From: Nitrospirota bacterium
GTDB taxonomy: Bacteria > Nitrospirota > Thermodesulfovibrionia > Thermodesulfovibrionales > UBA1546
DNA: 64,000 nt
Assembly (NCBI GenBank): GCA_009773185.1
Contig: WPIF01000006.1
Location: 78,677-142,676 of the forward strand
Direction of reading: 5' to 3'
The notes below the pieces were generated by a model that saw nothing but the letters and a program-made list of their open reading frames with translations, was not told the DNA's origin and ran no database searches. Every line of letters begins with the position of its first letter. Within the stretch, counting starts at the first letter, position 1. The translations under genes and the position numbers were made by a program. This document shows, one piece after another, positions 7,630-16,856 of the stretch.

Positions 7630-10600
7630 GACTTCCTCCTCAAAGGGAATGTGACTGTTACTGTGGTGCCTTTGCCAACCTTGCTGTCAAATGTGATTGA
7701 ACCGCCATACCGCACTACTATCTCTTTGCAAAAAGCAAGACCCAGGCCGGTGCCCTTTACTTTTTGGCCATATTTGCCTCTGTAAAACCTTTCAGTCAGG
7801 TGCGGCATATCCTCTTCAGGAATACCCCATCCGTTGTCAGAGACCTTAAGTTCAATATTGTCATCCTTTCTGCTCAGGGTTATGCTGATATTACATCCCT
7901 TATCAGAGAATATTATAGAATTATCCGCAAAAATTTTCAGTAATTGAAATATTTTTTCCTTATCTCCCCTGAAACCGCTAACATTGCCATTAATGGCAGT
8001 TGTGAGTTTGGCATTTTTTTTCTCCAGTGCATTTGAGAACAGCCTTTTAGTATCTTCAAGCATGGAGGCAAAGTCTATTTCTTCTTCCCTGAAGACTTCT
8101 TTCCCGCTTTCTATTCGCGCTATATTAAGCAGGTCTGATACCATATTGGAAAGCCTTATGCCCTCGCTGAGAACTGTCTGGAGATATTCCTTTTTCTTTT
8201 CATCCTGCAAGTCTTCATCAATAAGCATTTCTGTCATGCCAATTATGGCAGATAAAGGTGTTCTGAACTGGTGGGAAACGGTTCTGACGAATTCTGTCTT
8301 CATCCTGTCTATTTCCTTTTCTCTGGTTATATTTCTCAGGACATGCACAACACCAGCTACCTCGCCTTTCGAATTAATAATGGGTGAACTGCTTATCATC
8401 ACGGATAAATTTTTGCCGGTTATTGTTGTAAGTTGAGCGTCAACATTGACAGATTTTTTTTCCAGTGCGCTTTCCAGGCAAGCTCCGATAGTCCAGCGAA
8501 AATCCATGTTTTCTTCGGTGTAATTAAATAGTTCGCAGCATTGACTTCCAGCAGCCTTTTCCGGAGAAATACCTATCATGTCAGCTGCAGCCTTATTTAT
8601 GGATATAATTTTGCATCTGGTATCTACAGTCATAATACCATCTGAAATGCTCTGAAGGATAGTATCTGACCTTTCCCTTTCCAGCAGGGTTTTCTCGTAA
8701 AGCTCTGATCTTTCCAGCGCTACAGCGAGGATGCTGGCAACTATCTGCAGGAAATGAATGTCATCGTCCCGGAGTTCTTTGTTTATTATATAGTAAAGAG
8801 TGAGTGCCCCGAGTGCCTTTTCACCGACATATACAGGCAGGCAGACAGCAGACCTGTAGTTAGATCTGACGTAGTCTGATAAATAAAATCTGGATTCCGA
8901 GGAGACAGAGGGAACAACGAGCGGCTCTTTTTTCTCAATGGCATACCACTCGATAGAACTTGTGCCTTTCTGGTAGATTGTCTCTCCTTCCCTGATGTTC
9001 ACTCCTGAGTCGGCTTTTAAAGTAAGGTTTTCATTATCTGTTTCAAGCAGCCATACGAGATCTGCCCTGAAAGACCCCCTGATAAGGTCAAGGGTGGAGT
9101 TCATTACTGCCTTAATTTCGAGAGCTGCTGCAAGCCTGGAAGACAAGGAAAGGAGATTTTTATGGTCTTCTGCTCTCCTCTGGTGCTGATATTCATAAAG
9201 CTGGCGCATCTTTTCATAGAGCCTGATGTTTTCGATGGCCATTCCTGTCATCTCACCAATAGAATTCATCAGCCTTTCTTCTTCTAATGTAAAGATATGC
9301 GTCTTAAAACTGAACAGGCAGAATACCCCAACTAACCTTTCTTTTCCTTTTATCGGGATTGCACAGCATCCCTTCATGCCCGAGTGCTTGAGGATGGACC
9401 GTTCAATGCGTTGATCTGCCCCTATGTCAGCGGTTGTTATAAGCTGCCCTGTTGCTGCAACCTTTCCGGGAATATCCTCTCCCAATTTCATTCTGCCGGA
9501 AGCCCTTATAAACTCTTCGGAGACGCCTTTATGGTAGGAACATATCAGCTCCCTGTTAGCCTCATCGAGCAGGAAAATTATACCTCCGTCCATGTTAATC
9601 ATTTCCAGCATTTTATCCAGCACATTGCCGAATATCTCTTCTGCCTTGAGGGATCTGCTGAGTATGCCGGCAATGCTGTTTACTGCAGTAAGTTCCTTGT
9701 TTTTTTGCGCTATGTTTTCTTCATATTGTTTTCTTTCTGTTACATCTCTCATCAGCTCAATAACATGTATTACATTGCCTTTTGAGTCCTTTAAAGGGCA
9801 TGCTACTACCTCATGAAAGAATCTTTTGCCGCCTGCCCCTTTATGGTGATGGACTGTTTTAAATATTCTTCCTGTTTCAAAGACCCTCTTTGCAGGACAC
9901 TCTTCTCCTTCACGCCAGCAGGGCGAGGTCAGGTCATGTGATATGGCATAGCAATAATCACCTATAACTTTATCACCCCTTGTTGCGCGCACTGCCTTGT
10001 TTGCCATAATAATCCTGAAATCCCTGTCAACTACCAGGAGTTCATCTTCTATACTGTCCATAATAATTTCCAGATAATCCCTGGATTCCTTTATTGCGGT
10101 TCTTAATTCATGTTCTCTTCTGAAATCCTTCAGGATGCCAATCTTTTCTGTTGTTGAACCTTCTTTGATTATAGGCGCGCCCGTTATAAGCACAGGCATT
10201 GATGAGCCGTCTTTTGTAATAATCGAGATTTCATAAATAGAGGATATGCCTCTTTCTCTTTCCTCGAGCTGGTATTTCATAATCCTTGCATTTTCTTCAT
10301 CAAGGAAATCATAGATTGATGCCCCGAGCACTTCATTACGGCTGTACCCAAAGAGTTTTGTAAATGCAGGGTTTATGTCTGTGATTGTATCATTGTCGGC
10401 AACAACCCATAAGGGGTCCATCATTGCGCCGATGTAGCTCTCTTTCTTTTTCAGGTCTTTTGTTTGCTTTTCCAGCGCCTCTGCCATTTCATTGAATGAT
10501 TTAGTAACCTCCCCGAGTTCGTCTTCCGTGCTGACATCAAGCCTGATGCCAAGGTTTCCCTCTTTGAGGGCCTTTGCGCCTTTGTAAAGTTCCCTTATTG

Positions 10601-10868
10601 GCTTCAGGAGGCTTCTCGATAAGAACATAGACAGGAGAAAGGCAAATACAAAGAGGTATAAAGAAAAGACAAGCATGTTATCAACTATCCGCTCAGTAAG
10701 CTTATCCTGTATTTCCCTTTCTTTCAAAAGTGGTGAAGACAGGCTTCCCGCGTCTGTTATTATGGTGCTTATTTCTTTGCGGATAGTGAGAGAAAAGGGG
10801 ATTATAAATATGAGTGCAAAGATTATGAAAATTAAAAGGAGCCTGTATATTATTCTCTGTTTAAACAT
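7626..10868 (-). CDS. Large multi-sensor histidine kinase
   Basis: 1080 residues. In order: membrane helix about 6-28, a very short extracytoplasmic loop, helix about 65-85, HAMP 85-138, PAS 140-255, PAS 260-385, GAF 400-550, GAF 575-720, PAS 730-850, HisKA 855-925 with H866 in VSHQFRTPLS, and HATPase 965-1077 with DNSIIF, DNGWGIP and GTGLGLAF. The short external loop (about 35 residues) suggests most sensing is cytoplasmic. The second PAS carries a Cys-rich CYAISHD...C...CP pattern, seen in many PAS domains and possibly redox sensitive. The start overlaps the yeiH-like gene by 8 bp. Its partner is the adjacent CheY-like protein. Confidence 0.92.
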   Translation of the reverse strand: MFKQRIIYRLLLIFIIFALIFIIPFSLTIRKEISTIITDAGSLSSPLLKEREIQDKLTERIVDNMLVFSLYLFVFAFLLSMFLSRSLLKPIRELYKGAKALKEGNLGIRLDVSTEDELGEVTKSFNEMAEALEKQTKDLKKKESYIGAMMDPLWVVADNDTITDINPAFTKLFGYSRNEVLGASIYDFLDEENARIMKYQLEERERGISSIYEISIITKDGSSMPVLITGAPIIKEGSTTEKIGILKDFRREHELRTAIKESRDYLEIIMDSIEDELLVVDRDFRIIMANKAVRATRGDKVIGDYCYAISHDLTSPCWREGEECPAKRVFETGRIFKTVHHHKGAGGKRFFHEVVACPLKDSKGNVIHVIELMRDVTERKQYEENIAQKNKELTAVNSIAGILSRSLKAEEIFGNVLDKMLEMINMDGGIIFLLDEANRELICSYHKGVSEEFIRASGRMKLGEDIPGKVAATGQLITTADIGADQRIERSILKHSGMKGCCAIPIKGKERLVGVFCLFSFKTHIFTLEEERLMNSIGEMTGMAIENIRLYEKMRQLYEYQHQRRAEDHKNLLSLSSRLAAALEIKAVMNSTLDLIRGSFRADLVWLLETDNENLTLKADSGVNIREGETIYQKGTSSIEWYAIEKKEPLVVPSVSSESRFYLSDYVRSNYRSAVCLPVYVGEKALGALTLYYIINKELRDDDIHFLQIVASILAVALERSELYEKTLLERERSDTILQSISDGIMTVDTRCKIISINKAAADMIGISPEKAAGSQCCELFNYTEENMDFRWTIGACLESALEKKSVNVDAQLTTITGKNLSVMISSSPIINSKGEVAGVVHVLRNITREKEIDRMKTEFVRTVSHQFRTPLSAIIGMTEMLIDEDLQDEKKKEYLQTVLSEGIRLSNMVSDLLNIARIESGKEVFREEEIDFASMLEDTKRLFSNALEKKNAKLTTAINGNVSGFRGDKEKIFQLLKIFADNSIIFSDKGCNISITLSRKDDNIELKVSDNGWGIPEEDMPHLTERFYRGKYGQKVKGTGLGLAFCKEIVVRYGGSITFDSKVGKGTTVTVTFPLRRKS

Positions 10869-11814
10869 TTATTATGCTAAAAACCAGGTAGAGCAGCAAG
10901 ATTATTATTCCCCAGGAGAGGAATACGGCAAGCAACGGTTTTGTCCCTTCTTCTGCTATTGAATCAAAGTCCACAGAAAGTCCTATAGAAGCGAGTGCGG
11001 AGGCAAGGAGGAGTTTGCTTGCAGGTTCTGCAATGCCCAGTATAATTTCTGCTCCTTTTATTGTATTGACGCCTATTGCAAGAGCAATGAAAACCACAAT
11101 AAACCACGGCACATAAAATCTATTTTCTTTGCCTGAGAGGATTATGGCAACGATGGGAATGAATATCAGGCAGGAGATTCTTATCAGCTTTAATTTTAAT
11201 GCAAGCGCAAGGGCCTCCGGCCCTGCTGTTGAAGCAACGGTTTTGACCTGTCCCAGCATCGGAAGGGTTGCGCCTGCAAGAAAGGCAAATTCATTTTTAT
11301 TCAGTATCAGGACGTCGGTAAGCAGGGGATAAAATATCATGCCTGCCAGTCCCAGCACCATTACAACAATCAGGGATATTGATGTTTCCTCTTTCCTGGC
11401 GCCTATTAATGGCGAGACTATTGCAATGGCAGATGCACCGCATACCGAGAGCCCCGTTGAAAGAACCAGCCCCAGATTTTTTGTAAGGCCGAGCCCTCTT
11501 GCTATAAAATATGTCAGCGCAAACAGGCAGACAGAGGTTGCAATAACAGAAAACAGGAGCTTTGGTTCTGTGCCGGTAAAGGAGAGTTGTGTGCCGTAAA
11601 GGGCAATCCCTGCCGGAAGAAAGACTTTTAGCGCAAATGCAATGCCCCTGTCAAAAATTTCTTTATCATTTATAAAGTTGGCAATAAGCATTCCGAATAT
11701 CATGGATATAACGAGGATATCAAACGAAGGATGCACTAATGAAAGCATGAACGAGACTATCGTTATCAGAAAAATAATTATCAGCCCCGGCAGTATTTCT
11801 TTAATGGAATTCAT
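10861..11814 (-). CDS. YeiH/UPF0324-family putative anion (sulfate) exporter
   Basis: 317 residues with about nine to ten membrane helices. The family signature LSTGLSVCGASAIAIVSPLI (conserved helix break) and the symmetry-related LAGATLPMLGQVKTVAS segment identify the UPF0324/YeiH family, annotated as putative sulfate exporters; in sulfite-handling bacteria members may move sulfite or related anions, but direct transport data are limited. It is the first gene of the minus-strand signalling operon. AAGG lies upstream of the ATG. A second, longer paralogue is at 58576-60147. Linkage to a kinase suggests that the anion level or flux is being monitored; this is inference. Confidence 0.82.
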   Translation of the reverse strand: MNSIKEILPGLIIIFLITIVSFMLSLVHPSFDILVISMIFGMLIANFINDKEIFDRGIAFALKVFLPAGIALYGTQLSFTGTEPKLLFSVIATSVCLFALTYFIARGLGLTKNLGLVLSTGLSVCGASAIAIVSPLIGARKEETSISLIVVMVLGLAGMIFYPLLTDVLILNKNEFAFLAGATLPMLGQVKTVASTAGPEALALALKLKLIRISCLIFIPIVAIILSGKENRFYVPWFIVVFIALAIGVNTIKGAEIILGIAEPASKLLLASALASIGLSVDFDSIAEEGTKPLLAVFLSWGIIILLLYLVFSIINV

Positions 11815-11917
11815 ATGACCTTAGTAAAAGTTTAACATAAAATAGTTTTCTTTTACAGAATATTTCAGCTCATATCAACCCTTAAAAATTAACACTGCCG
11901 GCCTATATGTTTGTATG

Positions 11918-11926
11918 TGCTAATAT
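11918..11926 (+). promoter_or_regulatory. Extended -10 element, leaderless start
   Basis: TGCTAATAT matches the extended -10 pattern (TG-N-TATAAT). It ends 5 nt before the ATG at 11932, and no Shine-Dalgarno is present. Confidence 0.45.
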
Positions 11927-11931
11927 AAATC

Positions 11932-12795
11932 ATGAGAGAGATTAAACGCCTGCTCGACAGGTATTATAAGGAATATAATTTCGGGGAGAGAATACTGCAT
12001 GACCCCATAGAATTTCCTCATCGCTATAAAAAACCTGAAGATATTGAGATTGCCGGCTTTATTGCCTCATGTTTTGCATACGGAAGGGTTGGTTTGTTTA
12101 AGCCTGTAATCGGCAGAATCCTTTCGCTTATGGGAAGCAGTCCCTGTGCTTTTCTGATTGAATTTAAAGCAGAAAGGAATGAGAGGTCGGAGACTCGACT
12201 CGTCGAGTTATTTACAGGGATAAAATACAGATTTAATGAAAACAAGGATATCTTGTGCCTTCTATATGTCATTGGAGAAATACTTAAGAAGAATAATTCG
12301 TTGGAAAATGCATTTAAGACCCATTACAGGGATGGAGACGTAAATATAGGAAACGCGCTTGAAGGTTTTATAGATTATATCCTCGGAATAGACACATCCG
12401 AGGTTTATGGGAAGAATATAAAGCCTAAAGGATTTTTGCAGTTTTTCCCTTCTCCTGAAAAGGGCAGCGCCTGCAAGAGGATGAACCTTTTTTTGAGATG
12501 GATGATAAGGGATAAAGATATAGATTTCGGCATCTGGAAAGGCATTCCTAAAAATAAACTGGTCATCCCTCTGGATACGCATATAGCAAGGATTTCAAGA
12601 TGCCTTGGTTTTACAAAGCGCAAGGCTGACAACTGGGAAACAGCTGTAGAGATAACAGAGGCATTAAAGAAGTTGGACCCGGAAGACCCGCTTAAGTATG
12701 ATTTTGCAATGTGTCATCACGGGATATCAGGGAGCTGCGGGCCTAAGTTTACTAAATGTGACAAGTGTGTTTTAAAAAATTTGACATACCCCTGA
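11932..12795 (+). CDS. TIGR02757 family protein (DUF2400)
   Basis: 287 residues of the TIGR02757/DUF2400 family, conserved in bacteria and unassigned in function. Recognisable parts are the N-terminal LLDRYYKEYNFG...DPIEFPHRY, then FIASCFAYGRV, the central LFLRWMIRDKDIDFGIWKGI, PLDTHIARISRCLGF, and a C-terminal set CHHGISGSCGPKFTKCDKC whose four cysteines resemble the iron-sulfur loop of HhH-GPD DNA glycosylases (endonuclease III type). A distant relation to that superfamily is plausible, so a DNA-related role is a reasonable guess. A 7-bp-arm palindrome sits at 12193-12208. The downstream pyr promoter begins within its last codons. Confidence 0.82.
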   Translation: MREIKRLLDRYYKEYNFGERILHDPIEFPHRYKKPEDIEIAGFIASCFAYGRVGLFKPVIGRILSLMGSSPCAFLIEFKAERNERSETRLVELFTGIKYRFNENKDILCLLYVIGEILKKNNSLENAFKTHYRDGDVNIGNALEGFIDYILGIDTSEVYGKNIKPKGFLQFFPSPEKGSACKRMNLFLRWMIRDKDIDFGIWKGIPKNKLVIPLDTHIARISRCLGFTKRKADNWETAVEITEALKKLDPEDPLKYDFAMCHHGISGSCGPKFTKCDKCVLKNLTYP

Positions 12796-12810
12796 TATTT
12801 ATGTTTTAAT
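12781..12810 (+). promoter_or_regulatory. Sigma-70 promoter of the pyr operon
   Basis: TTGACA at 12781-12786, 18 bp spacer, TTTAAT at 12805-12810. The -35 lies in the final codons of the upstream gene, and the PyrR-binding RNA begins about 17 nt after the -10. Confidence 0.65.
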
Positions 12811-12826
12811 ATTTCTGCCTTTAAAG

Positions 12827-12851
12827 ATAGCCCTGTGAGGTTAGTAAGGCG
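12827..12851 (+). promoter_or_regulatory. PyrR-binding RNA element
   Basis: CCCTGTGAGGTT at 12831-12842 fits the conserved loop UCCNGNGAGGYU of PyrR-binding RNAs, and is flanked by GC (12830-12831) and GGC (12848-12850) that can close the hairpin. With UMP bound, PyrR would stabilise this anti-antiterminator hairpin so that the downstream terminator forms. The next gene is pyrR itself, which supports the assignment. Confidence 0.75.
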
Positions 12852-12894
12852 AAGGAGGCAGCGTGAGCTGCGGAAGACATAAAAAAGACAAGAA

Positions 12895-12926
12895 CCTTCC
12901 CCAGAAAAATCGGGGAGGGTTTTTTT
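12895..12926 (+). terminator. Attenuator terminator of the pyr operon
   Basis: CCTTCCCC (12895-12902) pairs with GGGGAGGG (12912-12919), followed by seven T residues. It lies between the PyrR-binding element and pyrR, the expected place for transcription attenuation. Confidence 0.85.
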
Positions 12927-12987
12927 ATGCCCAAAAAAGACAGTATCAAAGGGCTTTGACCCTATGACACTTTGACACTAAAAATTA

Positions 12988-13509
12988 ATGAAGGAACTAC
13001 TGAATAAACAGGATATTGACAGGGTGCTTGCGCGCATGGCGCATGAAATCCTTGAAAGAAACAAGGGGACAGGCAACCTCTGCCTTGTCGGGATACAAAG
13101 GGGAGGGGTGCATCTTGCAAAAAGGCTTTCAAGAAAGGTTAAAGAGATTGAGGGCAAGGATGTCCTTGTGGGTTCTCTGGATATAGCCTTTTACAGGGAT
13201 GACCTTAATATAAGAAAAGAACAGCCGGCTGTAAGAAGAACAGAGGTACCCTGCGAGATAACCGATAAGAAGGTTGTATTGGTAGATGACGTTCTTTTCA
13301 CCGGAAGGTCGATACGCGCTGCGCTGGATGCCTTGATGGATTTTGGCAGGCCTGCAAGTATTCAGCTCGCGGTTTTAATAGACAGGGGACACAGACAGCT
13401 TCCGATAAAGGCTGATTTTGTCGGCAAGAATATTCCGACTGCTATTGATGAAAATGTCGAAGTGAACCTCGAGGAAGAAGGATTAGAAGACAGGGTGACA
13501 ATAGAATGA
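12988..13509 (+). CDS. pyrR: Bifunctional pyr operon regulator / uracil phosphoribosyltransferase
   Basis: 173 residues. The PRPP-binding loop is [20 protein letters not shown], and the N-terminal [15 protein letters not shown] and central [10 protein letters not shown] are typical of PyrR. The protein binds UMP and then the leader RNA, and also makes UMP from uracil and PRPP. The upstream leader holds a matching PyrR-binding loop and terminator, so autoregulation of the whole pyr-car operon is likely. The 3' end overlaps pyrB by 4 bp. The start ATG at 12988 lacks a strong Shine-Dalgarno, but the [20 protein letters not shown] start agrees with the family. Confidence 0.96.
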   Translation: MKELLNKQDIDRVLARMAHEILERNKGTGNLCLVGIQRGGVHLAKRLSRKVKEIEGKDVLVGSLDIAFYRDDLNIRKEQPAVRRTEVPCEITDKKVVLVDDVLFTGRSIRAALDALMDFGRPASIQLAVLIDRGHRQLPIKADFVGKNIPTAIDENVEVNLEEEGLEDRVTIE

Positions 13510-14429
13510 AGCTTGCTTCAAAAGATTTGCTTGGGATTAAGGAACTCACAAAAGACGAGATAACGCTTGTTCTGGATACGGCATCAGGTTTTAAGGATGT
13601 CCTTAAGCGAGATATTAAAAAGGTGCCTGCACTGAGAGGAAAGACAGCGGTTAACCTCTTTTTTGAGCCTTCAACAAGGACAAAGACTTCATTTGAACTT
13701 GCCGAGAAGAGACTGAGCCTTGATGTCTTGAATCTTGCAGTGACCACAAGCAGCGTTGTTAAAGGCGAGAGCCTGATAGATACAGCTCTTAATGTGCAGG
13801 CCCTGGGCGCTGATTTCATGATAATAAGGCATTCATCATCAGGCGCGGCGCACCTCCTTTCAAAAAAGGTAAATGCCTCTGTGATAAATGCAGGTGACGG
13901 AGTAAACGAACATCCGACACAGGCGCTGCTTGATGCCTTTACCATAAAAGAAAAACTTGGAAGGATTGAGGGGCTTAAAGTTGCAATAGTCGGGGATATA
14001 CTTCACAGCAGGGTTGCAAAATCAAATATTTATCTGCTTGCGAAATTTGGCGTTGAGGTCAGGATTATAGGCCCTCCAACCCTTATCCCTAAGGAACTGG
14101 AATCTCATGGCGTCAAAGTCTTTCATGATATGGAAACAGGACTGCGTGATGTTGATGTTGTCATGATGCTCAGGATTCAGATGGAAAGGCAGGGTAAGGG
14201 ATTTTTCCCTTCGACTCTTGAATATTTCAGATATTGGGGGCTGACAGCAGAGAGGCTTTCAATAGCGGATAAAGATGCGATTGTAATGCATCCGGGGCCT
14301 ATGAACAGAGGCATAGAGATAGCATCCGAGATTGCCGACGGCCCAAGGTCGGTGATACTTGAACAGGTAACAAACGGGATAGCAGTGAGAATGGCAGTCC
14401 TTTATCTGCTTGCAGGGGTAAGGGGATGA
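13506..14429 (+). CDS. pyrB: Aspartate carbamoyltransferase catalytic subunit
   Basis: 307 residues, the usual length for a catalytic chain. [13 protein letters not shown] binds carbamoyl phosphate, and [12 protein letters not shown] and MHPGPMNRG are family hallmarks. It condenses carbamoyl phosphate with aspartate, the committed step of pyrimidine synthesis. No PyrI regulatory chain is present next to it; control here is by PyrR attenuation. It overlaps pyrR and pyrC by 4 bp each, typical of translational coupling. Confidence 0.97.
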   Translation: MKLASKDLLGIKELTKDEITLVLDTASGFKDVLKRDIKKVPALRGKTAVNLFFEPSTRTKTSFELAEKRLSLDVLNLAVTTSSVVKGESLIDTALNVQALGADFMIIRHSSSGAAHLLSKKVNASVINAGDGVNEHPTQALLDAFTIKEKLGRIEGLKVAIVGDILHSRVAKSNIYLLAKFGVEVRIIGPPTLIPKELESHGVKVFHDMETGLRDVDVVMMLRIQMERQGKGFFPSTLEYFRYWGLTAERLSIADKDAIVMHPGPMNRGIEIASEIADGPRSVILEQVTNGIAVRMAVLYLLAGVRG

Positions 14430-15730
14430 AGATACTGATTAAGAATGGGCACATAATAGATCCATCACAGGGGATTGACGGTGTCGGGGATGTTCTGATA
14501 GAGGAAGGGAAGATAATAGAAGTCAGAAGTCAGAAGTCGGAAGTCAGAAGTAAAGAACAAAAAACCAGGACTTCAAATTCCGAACTTCGAACCATTGACG
14601 CTTCTGGTTTGTATGTTTTCCCTGGATTAGTTGATATGCATACGCACCTGAGAGAGCCCGGATTTGAATATAAGGAGACTATAAAGACAGGGACTCTGGC
14701 TGCTGTAAGAGGGGGGATTACAACAGTCTGTGCAATGCCGAATACAAATCCTGTCAATGATAATTCAAGCGTTACAGACCTCATTATCAGAAAGGCGATT
14801 CAGGAGGGTGCGTGCACTGTCTATCCAATTGGAGCAATAACAAAAGGGCAGAAAGGCGAGGAACTCGCTGAGATGGGGATAATGCACGGTGAAGGCTGTG
14901 TGGCGTTTTCCGATGACGGCATGCCTGTTATGAACAGCCTGATTATGAGAAGGGCCCTGGAATATTCAAAAACATTTAATGTGCCTCTGATATCCCACTG
15001 TGAGGATATGAACCTCTCTGAGGGTGGAGTTATGAATGAGGGCTTATTGTCTGTAACACTCGGATTAAAGGGTATTCCTTCCGAGGCTGAAGAGGTAATG
15101 GTTGCAAGAGATATAGCGCTTGCAGGGCTTACAGGCGGGAGGCTGCATATAGCTCATGTCTCTACAGAAGGCTCTGTAAGAATAATCAGAGCCGCTAAGG
15201 AGAGAGGAATAAATGTGACAGCAGAGACATGCCCTCATTATTTCAGTATTACTGAGGCTGCTGTTGAAGGGTATAACACAAATGCAAAGGTAAATCCTCC
15301 GCTTAGAACTGCCAGTGATGTTGATGCAATAAAACAGGGGTTAAAAGACGGAACAATAGATGTTATAGCAACAGACCATGCTCCCCATCACAGGGATGAG
15401 AAATTAAGGGAATTTGACCAGTCGCCTTCAGGGATATCAGGACTTGAAACAGCTTTGGGTTTAAGCCTGAAGCTTGTTGAAGAAGGCATTCTCACAATGA
15501 AGCAATTGATTGAAAAAATGACAATAAACCCGGCAAAGATTATGGGAATAAATAAAGGGACTCTTAAAAATGGCTCTGATGCAGATGTCGTAATAGTCAA
15601 TCCCGATAAGGATTTTAAGGTAGAGCCGGAGAAATTCGCATCTAAAGGCAAAAACACGCCTTTTGAAGGATGGGTTTTAAAGGGAGCGGCTGTAATTACT
15701 ATATGCAAAGGAAAGATATATGAGCAGTAA
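14426..15730 (+). CDS. pyrC: Dihydroorotase (class I)
   Basis: 434 residues. Zinc-binding [16 protein letters not shown] at about residues 71-86, [15 protein letters not shown], and ATDHAPH mark a class I dihydroorotase, which closes carbamoyl-aspartate to dihydroorotate. Between IIEV and the conserved [14 protein letters not shown], residues about 32-55 are an extra Arg/Ser/Glu/Lys-rich segment encoded by 7-bp-periodic DNA (14521-14592); the family normally has a few residues here. The zinc site and catalytic Asp are intact, so the enzyme should work. It overlaps pyrB by 4 bp and carA by 11 bp. Confidence 0.96.
   Translation: MKILIKNGHIIDPSQGIDGVGDVLIEEGKIIEVRSQKSEVRSKEQKTRTSNSELRTIDASGLYVFPGLVDMHTHLREPGFEYKETIKTGTLAAVRGGITTVCAMPNTNPVNDNSSVTDLIIRKAIQEGACTVYPIGAITKGQKGEELAEMGIMHGEGCVAFSDDGMPVMNSLIMRRALEYSKTFNVPLISHCEDMNLSEGGVMNEGLLSVTLGLKGIPSEAEEVMVARDIALAGLTGGRLHIAHVSTEGSVRIIRAAKERGINVTAETCPHYFSITEAAVEGYNTNAKVNPPLRTASDVDAIKQGLKDGTIDVIATDHAPHHRDEKLREFDQSPSGISGLETALGLSLKLVEEGILTMKQLIEKMTINPAKIMGINKGTLKNGSDADVVIVNPDKDFKVEPEKFASKGKNTPFEGWVLKGAAVITICKGKIYEQ
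14521..14592 (+). repeat. Composite heptamer element in pyrC
   Basis: Left array: AGTCAGA at 14521 and 14528, AGTCGGA at 14535, AGTCAGA at 14542. After an A-rich spacer, the right array has 7-bp units at 14572, 14579 (TCCGAAC) and 14586 (TTCGAAC). The same two-part layout is found in carB at 18256-18328. Confidence 0.8.
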
Positions 15731-16856
15731 GGCTTTTTTAGTTTTAAATGACGGGGTTGTCTTTGAAGGCATTGGTTTTGGCTCGGAGGGAGAGACCATC
15801 GGCGAGGTTGTCTTCAATACCTCGATGACCGGATATCAGGAAATCCTTACAGACCCGTCATACAAAGGGCAGATTGTTACCATGACATACTCACAGATAG
15901 GCAATTACGGCATAAACGAAGAGGACATTGAATCCAATGGAGGAATCAAATCAGAAGGCTTTATTGTTAAGGAGGCCTGCGGATTCCCGAGCAACTGGCG
16001 CTCATCAATGAGCCTCCACGAGTATCTGAAAAAATATAATGTTGTTGGTATTCAGGGATTAGATACAAGGGCGCTTACGAGGCATTTGAGGAATCACGGC
16101 GCGCAAATGGGAATCATCTCTACTACTGACTTAAATCCTGAAAGCCTTCTGGAAAAAGTTAAAGCTCATCCCGGCATATCAGCATTCGATTTAGTGAAAG
16201 ATGTAACAGCAAAAGAGCAATACAAATGGAAGGAAGGGTGCTGGAAATGGTGTGCATTCCCCCATCCCCTAACCCCTAAACCCTGTAGTATTGTTGTCTA
16301 TGACTTTGGAATAAAGTTCAATATACTCAGGAATCTTGTTGAAGCAGGTTTTGATGTAACGGTTGTCCCTGCGCAAACGCCGGCTGAAAAGGTTCTTGAG
16401 ATGAATCCTAATGGCATAATCTTAAGCAACGGGCCCGGTGACCCGCAGACAGTGACCTATGCGATAGATAGCGCAAAAAAACTTATGGGCAAAAAGCCAA
16501 TATTCGGCATCTGTCTGGGGCATCAGATACTTGGGCTTGCAATGGGAGGAAGGACATACAAACTCAAATTCGGCCATCACGGCGGCAACCATCCGGTGAA
16601 GGACCTGGCAACAGGACGTGTTGAGATAACATCCCAGAACCATAATTACTGTGTTGACATAAATAGCCTGAAGGGGAAAGTTACGCTTACTCATAAAAAT
16701 TTATACGATGGAACAGAAGAAGGAATGCAGCATGTTGAACTTCCGATATTCTCTGTTCAGCACCATCCTGAAGCAGGGCCGGGGCCGAATGATTCAGTGC
16801 ATCTGTTTAAAAGATTTAGGGAAATGATAGAGAGATTTTATGCCAAAAAGAAATGA
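15720..16856 (+). CDS. carA: Carbamoyl-phosphate synthase small subunit
   Basis: 378 residues. The N-terminal CPSase_sm domain ([17 protein letters not shown], then GFPSNWRS) precedes a class I glutamine amidotransferase domain with the nucleophile in [15 protein letters not shown] and the His-Glu in [10 protein letters not shown]. It releases ammonia from glutamine and channels it to CarB. An extra segment at about residues 165-188, just before [10 protein letters not shown], is encoded partly by 7-bp-periodic DNA (16259-16286). It overlaps pyrC by 11 bp and carB by 17 bp. Confidence 0.96.
   Translation: MSSKAFLVLNDGVVFEGIGFGSEGETIGEVVFNTSMTGYQEILTDPSYKGQIVTMTYSQIGNYGINEEDIESNGGIKSEGFIVKEACGFPSNWRSSMSLHEYLKKYNVVGIQGLDTRALTRHLRNHGAQMGIISTTDLNPESLLEKVKAHPGISAFDLVKDVTAKEQYKWKEGCWKWCAFPHPLTPKPCSIVVYDFGIKFNILRNLVEAGFDVTVVPAQTPAEKVLEMNPNGIILSNGPGDPQTVTYAIDSAKKLMGKKPIFGICLGHQILGLAMGGRTYKLKFGHHGGNHPVKDLATGRVEITSQNHNYCVDINSLKGKVTLTHKNLYDGTEEGMQHVELPIFSVQHHPEAGPGPNDSVHLFKRFREMIERFYAKKK
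16259..16286 (+). repeat. Heptamer-periodic repeat in carA
   Basis: Units at 16259 (CCCCCAT), 16266 and 16273 (both CCCCTAA) and 16280 (ACCCTGT). It lies in frame in the linker between the two CarA domains. Confidence 0.65.

Noticed and set aside
12193-12208. Palindrome with 7-bp arms ACTCGAC/GTCGAGT in the TIGR02757 gene
   Set aside because: A single short palindrome within coding sequence; no second copy and no link to the heptamer arrays.
16259-16286. CCCCTAA units in carA resemble plant-type telomere repeats
   Set aside because: The resemblance is only to the word; four degenerate units in a bacterial coding frame have no telomere meaning and fit the local heptamer family better.
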